Shown here: positions 57,236 to 64,000 of the stretch, in pieces
Layout of the letters: each line of letters opens with the position of its first letter
How positions within the stretch are numbered: position 1 is the stretch's first letter
Assembly (NCBI GenBank): GCA_002282385.1
Contig: NCJG01000001.1
Coordinates: forward strand, 434,001 to 498,000
Reading direction: 5' to 3'
Length of the DNA: 64,000 nucleotides
Origin: Sphingomonadales bacterium 39-57-19
GTDB lineage: Bacteria; Pseudomonadota; Alphaproteobacteria; Sphingomonadales; Sphingomonadaceae
The notes under the pieces: generated by a model
Told to the model about the DNA's origin: nothing
Database searches by the model: none
What the model saw: only the letters and a program-made list of their open reading frames with translations
Program-made: the position numbers and the translations under genes

Positions 57236-58223
57236 GCGTAATGTCTAATGGGCTAAGGCTGCGGACTTCAGTGGGAATATGGGTATCGAACCATTGCTTA
57301 ACGTTCGCAAGCGCCGGGTGCGCCAAATCGCGCTCCAGCAAGCCCCACATCCGCGGCAGGAAGGACAGATATCGCTCCTTACCATCGCGCTTCCACAACC
57401 GCGTAAATATGCCGATAATCTTGGTATTCCGCTGCGCACCCAGCAACGCATAATGCGCGTCAAAGTCAGGCCCCGGATTGGCTGCCGTCAGATAATAAGC
57501 CAGCATGTCTGCCTCAAGATCTGGGCGGACATCGCGCCGCGCGTCTTGCAGCAACGATACCAGATCATATGCAGGATGCCCCACCAGCGCATCTTGAAAA
57601 TCAATGATGCCTTGTTCCCCGTCATCAAGCAGCATGATGTTTTCGGCATGGTAATCCCGCAAGACAGTTACATCTTGGCAAGACGCCAATGGAGCCAGCG
57701 CATCAACCCACATCTGGTCAAATGCCCTCGCGTCACAGGAAAGCCCCATCGCCGGCATATACCATTCGGTGAGCAGCTGCACTTCGCGCAGATAGGTCGC
57801 CATGTCATAGGGTTGCGCATCCGCTGCAGGGGTGGCTGCCAATCGCACAATCGTATCAATAGCGGCGCGGTATATCTGGGCCTCATCCGCTGGGTGATCA
57901 TCCAGATGCTCGCGCATCCTGCGGTCGCCAAAATCTTCAAGCAACACCAGTCCGCGGGTCAAGTCCGTGCCATAAATTTCTGGCGCCCGAAATTGATGCC
58001 CGGTCAAATATTGGGCAATGTCGAGAAACGGCTGCGGGTCCTCATGTGGTGGCGGCGCGTCCATCAATATAGCCTTGCCGCGCGTCGCCGAATTCACGCG
58101 GAAATAGCGGCGGAAAGAAGCATCGCCCGCCACCGGGGATATGTGCGCATCGGTCCAGCCGTGGCGCGTTAAAAATTCGTCCAGTCCAGCGGGCGGAACC
58201 ATATCAGTTACGGGTGTCATCAT
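57228..58223 (-). CDS. amgK: N-acetylmuramate/N-acetylglucosamine kinase AmgK-like
   Basis: A 331-residue aminoglycoside-phosphotransferase-fold kinase that would phosphorylate MurNAc at C1. The catalytic loop is VLRDYHAENIMLLDDG and the metal site GIIDFQDALVGHPAYDLVSL; the nucleotide loop region is VAGDASFRRYFRV. It overlaps tsaE upstream by 20 bases and murU downstream by eight, one tight operon. An alternative start is the next ATG at 58220. In proteobacteria, tsaE-amgK-murU-addBA is a recurrent order. Confidence 0.88.
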   Translation of the reverse strand: MMTPVTDMVPPAGLDEFLTRHGWTDAHISPVAGDASFRRYFRVNSATRGKAILMDAPPPHEDPQPFLDIAQYLTGHQFRAPEIYGTDLTRGLVLLEDFGDRRMREHLDDHPADEAQIYRAAIDTIVRLAATPAADAQPYDMATYLREVQLLTEWYMPAMGLSCDARAFDQMWVDALAPLASCQDVTVLRDYHAENIMLLDDGEQGIIDFQDALVGHPAYDLVSLLQDARRDVRPDLEADMLAYYLTAANPGPDFDAHYALLGAQRNTKIIGIFTRLWKRDGKERYLSFLPRMWGLLERDLAHPALANVKQWFDTHIPTEVRSLSPLDITHG

Positions 58224-58635
58224 TATCCATTTTCAAAGTCAAAATTCTGCTGCCGTCCGCTTGCGGTACGATATCGATTACATGGCTGGGCCGCACATAG
58301 CCGCCACCGAAGCGTTCAGCCCACTCCACCAGCGTGACGCGATCACTGCGTTCGGCGATGAGCCCTAATTCGTCCAAGTCGTCGATATTGTCCAAGCGAT
58401 ACAAATCGACATGGGCAACGGCAACCAAAACCTCTGGCGGTTCGTAGCTATGCACGATGGCGTAGGATGGGCTCGCCACTTCGCCTTCAAATCCAAGGCC
58501 TGCCAATATGCCCGCGCACAATACGGTCTTTCCAGCGCCCAGTGGCCCGTTGATCGCGACCCAATCTGATGGCGACAATGTCTTCGCCAATGCGCGGCCA
58601 TATTCGCGCATATCCACATCGGTCGCAATAATCAT
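58204..58635 (-). CDS. tsaE: tRNA t6A-modification ATPase TsaE
   Basis: TsaE is the P-loop ATPase of the TsaBDE complex that makes threonylcarbamoyladenosine at tRNA position 37. The 143-residue protein has Walker A in WVAINGPLGAGKTVLCAGIL, SPSYAIVHSYEPPEV (switch-like), HVDLYRLDNIDDLDELGL and VTLVEWAERFG. Start overlaps the upstream histidine-kinase remnant by four bases (ATGA). Complete. Confidence 0.95.
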   Translation of the reverse strand: MIIATDVDMREYGRALAKTLSPSDWVAINGPLGAGKTVLCAGILAGLGFEGEVASPSYAIVHSYEPPEVLVAVAHVDLYRLDNIDDLDELGLIAERSDRVTLVEWAERFGGGYVRPSHVIDIVPQADGSRILTLKMDNDDTRN

Positions 58636-58934
58636 GACCGCGGCAACACCATGATAACCGTCGTGCCTTCGCCCGGCGCAGAATGGAGCTGCAACGTCCC
58701 ACCGTGCGATTCAATAATTTGACGCGCCAAAGGCAAGCCTAAACCCTGCGTGATTGAACCGTTGCTATCGGCGTTCTTTGGAACCGCATTGTCCGAAGAA
58801 ACGCGCAGGACGTCTACCTCGCGCATACCCGGCCCATTGTCTGAAACGACGAGTTCAAGGGCATCGCCTTGCCAACGTGCAACCATTAAAACCCCGATCA
58901 GTGCCATTGGCAGGCCAGTGCCTGTCATCGTCAT
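58632..58934 (-). pseudogene. Remnant of sensor histidine kinase (C-terminal ATPase domain only)
   Basis: An open frame of 100 residues whose last 80 match the end of a histidine-kinase ATPase domain: G1 box LELVVSDNGPGM and G2/last helix GLGLPLARQIIESHGGTLQL, ending GEGTTVIMVLPRS. The N-box (asparagine helix), the dimerisation His and any sensor are missing; the first about 15 residues (MTMTGTGLPMALIGV) do not look like the family. An in-frame TAG lies about 30 bases upstream, and only about 115 bases separate it from ahcY. In related genomes a full PAS-type kinase usually precedes tsaE, so this looks like an internal deletion that spared the ATGA coupling to tsaE. Confidence 0.6.
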
Positions 58935-58991
58935 GAAGCCCTTTAATTTACCCAGAACAAGCTAATGCCCAAATGCTTGCGCCGCGCAACG

Positions 58992-59021
58992 AAAAAAGCC
59001 CGCCACGTTTCCGCAGCGGGC
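58992..59021 (-). terminator. Rho-independent terminator of ahcY
   Basis: On the minus strand GCCCGC (59016-59021) and GCGGGC (58998-59003) form the outer stem around an inner CG/CG pair closed by GAAA, followed by TTTTTT (58992-58997). It lies about 28 bases after the ahcY stop. Confidence 0.85.
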
Positions 59022-59048
59022 ATTTCTTAGGTCTCGAAAGACAATGAA

Positions 59049-60443
59049 TTAATAACGATAATGGTCTGGCTTGAACGGGCCTTCGGTCGATACGCCGATA
59101 TAATTCGCCTGTTTGTCGGTCAGCTTCGTCAGCTTAACGCCAAGCTTTTCGAGGTGCAGCGTCGCGACCTTCTCGTCGAGATGCTTTGGCAGAACATAGA
59201 CTTGGTTCTTATAATTTGCACCGTTGGTCCAAAGCTCGATTTGCGCGAGCACCTGATTGGTGAAGCTTGCCGACATCACAAAGCTTGGATGTCCTGTTGC
59301 ACAGCCGAGGTTGACCAAGCGGCCCTTTGCAAGAACGATGATCTGCTTACCGTCTGGGAATTCAACCAAATCAGTGCCGGGCTTAACTTCATTCCAGTTG
59401 TAATTGGACAAAGCGGAAATCTGGATTTCACTGTCAAAGTGACCGATGTTGCACACGATGCTCATGGGCTTCATGTTCATCATATGCTCGGCGGTGATGA
59501 CGTCGGCGTTGCCCGTGGCGGTGCAGAAAATATCTGCGCGCTGTACAGCCTCTTCCATCGTGACGACTTCAAAACCTTCCATCGCGGCCTGCAGTGCGCA
59601 AATCGGGTCAACTTCAGTGACCATAACGCGCGCGCCGCCATTACGGAGCGACTGAGCCGAACCCTTGCCGACATCACCAAAGCCCGCAACACATGCAACC
59701 TTACCAGCCAACATGACGTCGGTGGCACGGCGGATGGCGTCAACGAGCGATTCCTTGCAGCCATAAAGGTTGTCGAACTTCGACTTGGTAACGCTGTCAT
59801 TTACGTTGATCGCAGGGAATGGCAGTTCGCCCTTCTTGGCGATTTCGTAAAGGCGATGCACGCCCGTTGTGGTTTCCTCCGAAACGCCCTTCAGATTCTT
59901 GACGGTTTCCGTCAAATAACCTGGCTTCTTGGCAACAAATGCCTTCAGCGCGCGCTGGAATTCAACTTCTTCTTCATTTTCAGGGTCGCCAAAGGTTTCG
60001 CCGCGCTCAAGCTTTGCGCCCCAAAGCGCAAACATCGTCGCGTCGCCACCGTCGTCGAGGATGATGTTGGCCGTGGTTTCGTCACCCCAATCGAAGATGC
60101 GACCGACATAGTCCCAATAATCGGCAAGGCTTTCGCCCTTAATTGCGAACACAGGAATATTTTGCGCGGCAATTGCCGCAGCGGCGTGATCTTGCGTCGA
60201 GAAGATGTTGCACGTTGCCCAACGAACATCTGCGCCAAGCGCTGTGAGCGTCTCGATCAGAACCGCAGTCTGAATGGTCATATGCAGCGAGCCGACAATC
60301 CGGGCTCCCTTCAATGGCTGCGATGCGCCGAATTCTTCGCGCAGCGCCATAAGGCCGGGCATTTCGGTCTCGGCAATGTTTATTTCTTTGCGACCGAAAT
60401 CGGCCTCATTAATATCGGCAATGACATAATCGTTGAAAGCCAC
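59049..60443 (-). CDS. ahcY: S-adenosylhomocysteine hydrolase
   Basis: AhcY splits S-adenosylhomocysteine into adenosine and homocysteine, relieving inhibition of methyltransferases. The 464-residue protein has the bacterial long form with the insert near residues 140-180, the catalytic region [20 protein letters not shown], the NAD-binding [20 protein letters not shown], the [10 protein letters not shown] motif and the C-terminal KPDHYRY needed for NAD binding. A perfect palindrome 63-82 bases upstream overlaps the expected transcription start. Complete. Confidence 0.98.
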   Translation of the reverse strand: MAFNDYVIADINEADFGRKEINIAETEMPGLMALREEFGASQPLKGARIVGSLHMTIQTAVLIETLTALGADVRWATCNIFSTQDHAAAAIAAQNIPVFAIKGESLADYWDYVGRIFDWGDETTANIILDDGGDATMFALWGAKLERGETFGDPENEEEVEFQRALKAFVAKKPGYLTETVKNLKGVSEETTTGVHRLYEIAKKGELPFPAINVNDSVTKSKFDNLYGCKESLVDAIRRATDVMLAGKVACVAGFGDVGKGSAQSLRNGGARVMVTEVDPICALQAAMEGFEVVTMEEAVQRADIFCTATGNADVITAEHMMNMKPMSIVCNIGHFDSEIQISALSNYNWNEVKPGTDLVEFPDGKQIIVLAKGRLVNLGCATGHPSFVMSASFTNQVLAQIELWTNGANYKNQVYVLPKHLDEKVATLHLEKLGVKLTKLTDKQANYIGVSTEGPFKPDHYRY

Positions 60444-60505
60444 AGGCTTGGTCTCCGGGAGTTTTTTGATGCCCTGCCCTTAGCTGCAGCTTTCAACGAA
60501 ATCAA

Positions 60506-60525
60506 ATATAAAGATTGCTTTATAT
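60506..60525. promoter_or_regulatory. Candidate SahR-type operator of ahcY
   Basis: ATATAAAG-ATTG-CTTTATAT is a perfect 8+4+8 inverted repeat. On the minus strand it begins three bases after TACAAT (60529-60534), a good -10 for ahcY, so a bound repressor would block initiation. The sequence resembles the palindromes I recall for the ArsR-family regulator SahR controlling methionine-cycle genes in proteobacteria. The -35 is weak. Regulator not in window. Confidence 0.55.
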
Positions 60526-60651
60526 GGTATTGTAGCCGGCTATTTCGTGATTTGAGGAACGCAATTTACGACTGAAGAGGAACCGCTACTTGACTTGCCG
60601 CAGTGGGTCCCGGAATATGCAGCGAACCCCTCTTTCAAAAGGAATCCAAAT

Positions 60652-61131
60652 ATGAGCATCTCCGTTGGCGACAAAATCCCTGACGTTAAGTTGGTAAAGG
60701 CGACCGCTGAAGGCCCACAGCCTGTCCAGTCCGCAGAATATTTCGCTGGCCGCCGCGTTGCGCTGTTTTCGGTTCCCGGTGCATTCACGCCAACCTGCTC
60801 TGCGCGCCACCTTCCCGGCTTTGTTGAAAAGTCCGGTGAACTTGCAGCCAAGGGCATTGATGAAATCGCCTGCACCGCAGTGAACGACGCCTTCGTTCTT
60901 GGTGCATGGAACAAGTCTGGCGGATCAGACGCGATCACCATGTTGGCAGATGGCAATGGCGATTTCGCGGCTGCACTTGGTCTTGAGATGGACGGTTCGG
61001 CATTTGGCATGGGCAAGCGCGGTCAGCGTTTTTCGCTCGTTGTCAATGACGGCGTCGTGGAACATGTGAATGTCGAAGCCCCTGGTGACTTCAACGTTAG
61101 CTCCGCCGAATATATGCTCGGTCAGCTTTAA
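60652..61131 (+). CDS. Peroxiredoxin (Prx5/AhpE-like, glutaredoxin-dependent type)
   Basis: A 159-residue peroxiredoxin of the Prx5 group that reduces hydrogen and alkyl peroxides. The peroxidatic cysteine is in FSVPGAFTPTCSARHLPGF; a later Cys in EIACTAVNDAFVLGAWNKSG could be a second redox residue. The C-terminal RFSLVVNDGVVEHVNVE is family-typical. ATG at 60652 has AAAAGGA eight bases before it; the frame is open to 60595 without support. Followed by a strong terminator, so it is a single-gene transcript, divergent from ahcY. Confidence 0.92.
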   Translation: MSISVGDKIPDVKLVKATAEGPQPVQSAEYFAGRRVALFSVPGAFTPTCSARHLPGFVEKSGELAAKGIDEIACTAVNDAFVLGAWNKSGGSDAITMLADGNGDFAAALGLEMDGSAFGMGKRGQRFSLVVNDGVVEHVNVEAPGDFNVSSAEYMLGQL

Positions 61132-61165
61132 AGTTTACGAAATCTTGCCCTTTTGGGTATTTAAA

Positions 61166-61190
61166 GGGAGGGGCAACCCTCCCTTTTTTT
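61166..61190 (+). terminator. Rho-independent terminator of the peroxiredoxin gene
   Basis: GGGAGGG (61166-61172) and CCCTCCC (61177-61183) pair around GCAA, followed by seven T residues (61184-61190). It sits 35 bases after the stop. Confidence 0.95.
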
Positions 61191-61225
61191 GTTGCGAAAA
61201 TTGGAAATTTCGGTGATGTGTATCC

Positions 61226-62665
61226 ATGCCTAGTGAACAAGCTCAAAACATCATTAATCAACTCGTTACCGAATATGACGCCTCGGTAAAACGCTTACAA
61301 ACTGCCCTTGCCCATTATTTGAAGGATCGGACACCGCCTTCATCCGACCAACGCGCCAACAATGATTTCTGTTATCCCGAATTGGTCATAACCTACGCCG
61401 GTAAGCAGCGCGAGACGCAGTCCAACCTTGCATTTGGCAAGCTTGAGAAAGTCGGAACATTCCGGACCACATTTACCAAGCCAGATTTGTTTGCCGACTA
61501 TATCGGTGAGCAACTCGATCTGCTGATGGAACAATATGAGCTGGAGATTTCGGTTGGCCGCAGCAAACAGGAAATTCCCTTCCCTTATGTTCTAGATGGG
61601 TCGGCGGATTTGGAACTGGGCACGGTCAGCCCCAACGAACTCGCACGCCACTTCCCCACGACTGAACTGGCCGACATTGGCGATGAAATCGCCGATGGAT
61701 TGCTGCGAATAAAGGGCAATGCGCCGCTTGCTTTGTTTGACGGCCTGCGCACAGATTTCTCGCTCGCGCGCCTTCGCCATTATACCGGCGCGCCCGCCGA
61801 GGATGTTCAGCATTACATCCTGTTTACGAACTACCACCGGTACGTGGATGAGTTTGTCAGTTGGGCATGCACACAGGTTGGCAATGGCCGTTACACCGCC
61901 TTGTCGGGCGCTGGCGGTCTGTATGTCGACAAACCTACCGACAACGCGGCGCAGCTTGTTGCGGACAGCACATGGCGGCGGCACCAGATGCCGGCTTACC
62001 ATCTTATCGCGCCGGACCGGTCGGGGATTACCCTTGTGAATATCGGCGTTGGGCCTTCCAATGCCAAGACAATCTGCGACCATTTGGCGGTGCTACGCCC
62101 CGAAGCATGGCTGATGATTGGCCATTGCGGTGGCCTTCGTGAAACGCAGCGGATTGGGGATTATGTCCTGGCGCATGCGTACCTACGCGACGACCATATC
62201 TTGGATGACGTACTGCCCCCCGAAATTCCGATTCCACCCATCGCCGAGGTGCAGCAGGCACTGGCAAGTGCGGCAGAGCATGTTTCGGGCACAAGCGGTG
62301 CCAATCTGAAACGACGCATGCGCACCGGCACAGTGGTTACGACAGACGACCGCAATTGGGAGCTGCGTTATTCGGCATCGGCCCTGCGCTTTTCACAAAG
62401 CCGTGCGATTGCGATCGACATGGAGTCAGCGACCATCGCGGCCCAAGGATATCGCTTCCGCGTACCCTATGGCACATTGCTGTGCGTGTCCGACAAGCCG
62501 CTGCACGGTGAAATAAAGCTGCCGGGGCAAGCCAACCGTTTTTATGAAGAAGCGATCGCCGCACATTTGCAAATCGGCATCCAAACATGCGAACTGCTTC
62601 GGGAAGCCGGAAATAGCCTCCACAGTCGCAAACTTCGCGCCTTTAACGAACCGCCCTTCAGATAG
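61226..62665 (+). CDS. amn: AMP nucleosidase
   Basis: Amn hydrolyses AMP to adenine and ribose 5-phosphate, balancing the adenylate pool. The 479-residue protein has the N-terminal AMP-regulatory domain (YDASVKRLQTALAHYLKDRT, FCYPELVITYAGKQRETQSN), then the nucleoside-phosphorylase-like catalytic domain with WLMIGHCGGLRETQRIGDYV, the DMESATIAAQGYRFRVPYGT motif around the purine site, and LLCVSDKPLHGEIKLPG with the catalytic Asp. Complete; stands as a single gene. Confidence 0.96.
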   Translation: MPSEQAQNIINQLVTEYDASVKRLQTALAHYLKDRTPPSSDQRANNDFCYPELVITYAGKQRETQSNLAFGKLEKVGTFRTTFTKPDLFADYIGEQLDLLMEQYELEISVGRSKQEIPFPYVLDGSADLELGTVSPNELARHFPTTELADIGDEIADGLLRIKGNAPLALFDGLRTDFSLARLRHYTGAPAEDVQHYILFTNYHRYVDEFVSWACTQVGNGRYTALSGAGGLYVDKPTDNAAQLVADSTWRRHQMPAYHLIAPDRSGITLVNIGVGPSNAKTICDHLAVLRPEAWLMIGHCGGLRETQRIGDYVLAHAYLRDDHILDDVLPPEIPIPPIAEVQQALASAAEHVSGTSGANLKRRMRTGTVVTTDDRNWELRYSASALRFSQSRAIAIDMESATIAAQGYRFRVPYGTLLCVSDKPLHGEIKLPGQANRFYEEAIAAHLQIGIQTCELLREAGNSLHSRKLRAFNEPPFR

Positions 62666-62727
62666 GGTCAGGAACGAAAACTGAAGCCAGTGATTATCCC
62701 TAAAGCATAACCAAGGAGGTACGGCCC

Positions 62728-63189
62728 ATGCCGAAGAAACCCGAATACACCGGACCGCTCAACAAACTGTTTAATACATTCCGCGCATTCGCCGACGGTT
62801 TGACAGGCAGCGCGCGTTCGGTCGCGCAATCCGCGTCGACAACGGCAAAATCCGCAGTCGATCAAGCGTCCACCGCAGCTGCGACTGCTGGATCCGTGAT
62901 CAAGGAAAACCCCGGCAAAACTGCTGCTGTTGCAGGCGCAGTTATCGCCACTGCCGCAGCCGCCGTTGCTGGCAAAAAGGTGTATGACCGCAAAACGAGC
63001 GGGACAAAGGCGCCGGCAAAGAAGCCAGCTGCCAAAAAGCCCGTTGTTAAAAAAGCGGTGGCAGCCAAGCCTGCTCCGAAAGCGGCTGCGAAACCGGCGG
63101 CAGCAAAGGCGGCTAAGCCAGCTGCAGCGGCAAAGCCTGCACCAAAAAAGGCGGCACCGGTTAAGACGCCACCTAAGACTGCAGCTTAA
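62728..63189 (+). CDS. Ala/Lys-rich protein with C-terminal basic repeat tail
   Basis: A 153-residue protein: an amphipathic N-terminal helix region (PLNKLFNTFRAFADGLTGSA), a Gly/Ala hydrophobic stretch (residues 68-86, TAAVAGAVIATAAAAVAGKK) likely to insert in the membrane, and from about residue 90 a low-complexity tail of AKKPAAKK/PKAAAKPAAAK repeats, as in histone H1-like and AlgP proteins. It reverses the order seen in the protein at 14403, where the tail is N-terminal. AAGGAGGT, seven bases before ATG 62728, is an ideal ribosome site, suggesting strong expression. A terminator follows. Function unknown. Confidence 0.7.
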   Translation: MPKKPEYTGPLNKLFNTFRAFADGLTGSARSVAQSASTTAKSAVDQASTAAATAGSVIKENPGKTAAVAGAVIATAAAAVAGKKVYDRKTSGTKAPAKKPAAKKPVVKKAVAAKPAPKAAAKPAAAKAAKPAAAAKPAPKKAAPVKTPPKTAA

Positions 63190-63203
63190 TCAAAAACGAA
63201 ATG

Positions 63204-63233
63204 GGCCCCGCCTTTAACAGCGGGGCCTATTTT
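63204..63233. terminator. Bidirectional terminator
   Basis: GGCCCCGC (63204-63211) pairs with GCGGGGCC (63220-63227) over an eight-base loop, followed by TATTTT on the plus strand. It lies between the stops of the Ala/Lys-rich gene and the M2 peptidase. Confidence 0.85.
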
Positions 63234-63235
63234 GG

Positions 63236-64000
63236 TTACCAGCCTTTTTTAGCGCCCTTATTCTGCGCCTTGAGCCATTTCATAAGTGGGGCGAAATATT
63301 CCAGCATGGGCTTGCCCGACATTTCGCGCGTCCCCGTAAATGCTTGCAACGCATCCGGCCAAGGCTTTAATGCGCCCATTTCCAGCATTGCGTTCAATCG
63401 CGTACCGACTTCTTTATTTCCATAGAATGAGCAACGATGGAGCGGCCCCTTCCAGCCCGAGATATCGCAAGCTGCCTTGTAGAATTGGAACTGCAAAATC
63501 CGCGCGAGGAAGTAGCGGGTATATGGCGTGTTACCGGGGATATGATATTTCGCACCGGCGTCAAAACGATCTGCCGCACGCTCCACGGGCGGGACAATGC
63601 CCTGATACTGCAAACGCAAATCGGTCCAGCCCTTGTTGTAATTGGCTGGCGTAATGGAGCCATTGAAAACACCCCAGCGCCATTTGTCGATCAGCAGTCC
63701 AAATGGCAGGAACGCGACCTTGTCCATGGCTTGGCGCAGCAATAGTCCATTGTCCTTATCCGCTCCGGGAACTTTGCTCGCATCCAACAGGCCAATCTGC
63801 ACCAGATAATTCGGCGTAATGGACAAAGCGACAGCATCACCGATCGCTTCATGGAAACCGTCATTTGCGCCATTCAAATATAAATATGACTGCTTGTTAT
63901 AAGCGCGCTGGTAATAATTATGCCCAAGCTCGTGATGGATAGTCACGAAGTCATCGGATTTAACCTTGATGCACATCTTGATACGCAAATCGTCGACATT
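63236..64000 (-). CDS. M2-family peptidyl-dipeptidase (angiotensin-converting-enzyme-like), C-terminal part
   Basis: The 3' part (about 254 residues) of a zinc peptidyl-dipeptidase of family M2; the frame runs off the window end, so the N-terminal 350 or so residues are unseen. The zinc motif is VTIHHELGHNYYQ (HEXXH), followed by the third ligand region NDGFHEAIGDAVALSI and FLPFGLLIDKWRWGVF. C-terminal YLARILQFQFYKAACDISGW contains a conserved Cys. Bacterial homologues are exported; the signal peptide would lie outside. Converges on the Ala/Lys-rich gene. Confidence 0.93.
   Translation of the reverse strand, partial: NVDDLRIKMCIKVKSDDFVTIHHELGHNYYQRAYNKQSYLYLNGANDGFHEAIGDAVALSITPNYLVQIGLLDASKVPGADKDNGLLLRQAMDKVAFLPFGLLIDKWRWGVFNGSITPANYNKGWTDLRLQYQGIVPPVERAADRFDAGAKYHIPGNTPYTRYFLARILQFQFYKAACDISGWKGPLHRCSFYGNKEVGTRLNAMLEMGALKPWPDALQAFTGTREMSGKPMLEYFAPLMKWLKAQNKGAKKGW

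Noticed and set aside
59061..60575. Long plus-strand reading frame (504 codons) opposite ahcY
   Set aside because: It is the antisense shadow of a clear, complete enzyme; composition is His/Arg/Leu-rich with no domain, and no ribosome site supports it.
60444..60651. SAH or SAM riboswitch upstream of ahcY
   Set aside because: I found no recognisable conserved core in the leader on the ahcY strand; the palindromic operator explains regulation better.
63000..63180. CRISPR-like or tandem DNA repeats
   Set aside because: The repetition is at the protein level (PAK/AAAK) with varied codons; there are no uniform spacers.

Overview
This window reads as a chromosomal core-genome segment of an alphaproteobacterium, most likely Sphingomonadales (Sphingorhabdus/Sphingopyxis-like). 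This is inferred from protein style: PdhB with an N-terminal lipoyl domain, AddAB instead of RecBCD, SdhE-Mfd coupling, paired AmgK/MurU, a DUF4170 protein, and Ala/Lys-rich membrane-anchor proteins. No rRNA is present to settle the genus. Coding density is very high, with many 1-4 bp stop/start overlaps. I found no IS element, prophage, integrase, CRISPR array or replication origin. The one RNA gene I can support is tRNA-Asn.

Layout. 1-6.4 kb: gyrA 3' end, secreted DUF3089 hydrolase, YhhN membrane protein, NAD(P)HX dehydratase, trmFO, EF-hand protein and a squalene/phytoene-synthase-like protein. 6.5-10 kb: three Tad-pilus-type genes (a TadG-like von Willebrand protein and two TadE-like pseudopilins); the first is split by a one-base frameshift near 7974. 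10-14.2 kb: pdhB, pdhA, ftsB and eno. 14.4-16.4 kb: a same-strand row of small envelope-associated proteins (Ala/Lys-rich DUF883-like, holin-X-like, two membrane-anchor-like proteins, DUF4170). 16.4-22.3 kb: rhomboid protease, greA, carB, carA. 22.6-27 kb: YqeY-domain protein, dnaG, rpoD (a form of the macromolecular-synthesis cluster). 27.2-32.5 kb: MoxR ATPase, soluble chemoreceptor, VWA protein, NamZ-like muramidase and DOMON-like protein. 32.6-42.1 kb: tyrS, PilZ, recG, sdhE, mfd, moaA, nadK, tRNA-Asn. 42.2-50 kb: GST-like protein, TSUP transporter, secA, secreted small protein, double TonB_C protein, argJ, trxA. 50-58.9 kb: a long minus-strand operon read in the order histidine-kinase remnant, tsaE, amgK, murU, addB, addA. 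59-64 kb: ahcY with a candidate SahR-type operator, peroxiredoxin, AMP nucleosidase, Ala/Lys-rich protein, and the 3' end of an M2 peptidase.

Functional threads. Repair: recG, mfd, addAB. Peptidoglycan turnover: the NamZ-like enzyme would release MurNAc, which AmgK and MurU would return to UDP-MurNAc, so a near-complete recycling route lies in one window at two loci. Methylation cycle: ahcY carries a perfect 8+4+8 palindrome just downstream of a -10-like hexamer. The best second-look items are the tadG frameshift, the amputated histidine kinase still translationally coupled to tsaE, the ahcY operator, a long palindrome between carA and the YqeY gene, and the Ala/Lys-rich protein set with mirrored architectures. 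I did not find a convincing wholly new system; this is mainly conserved housekeeping DNA.
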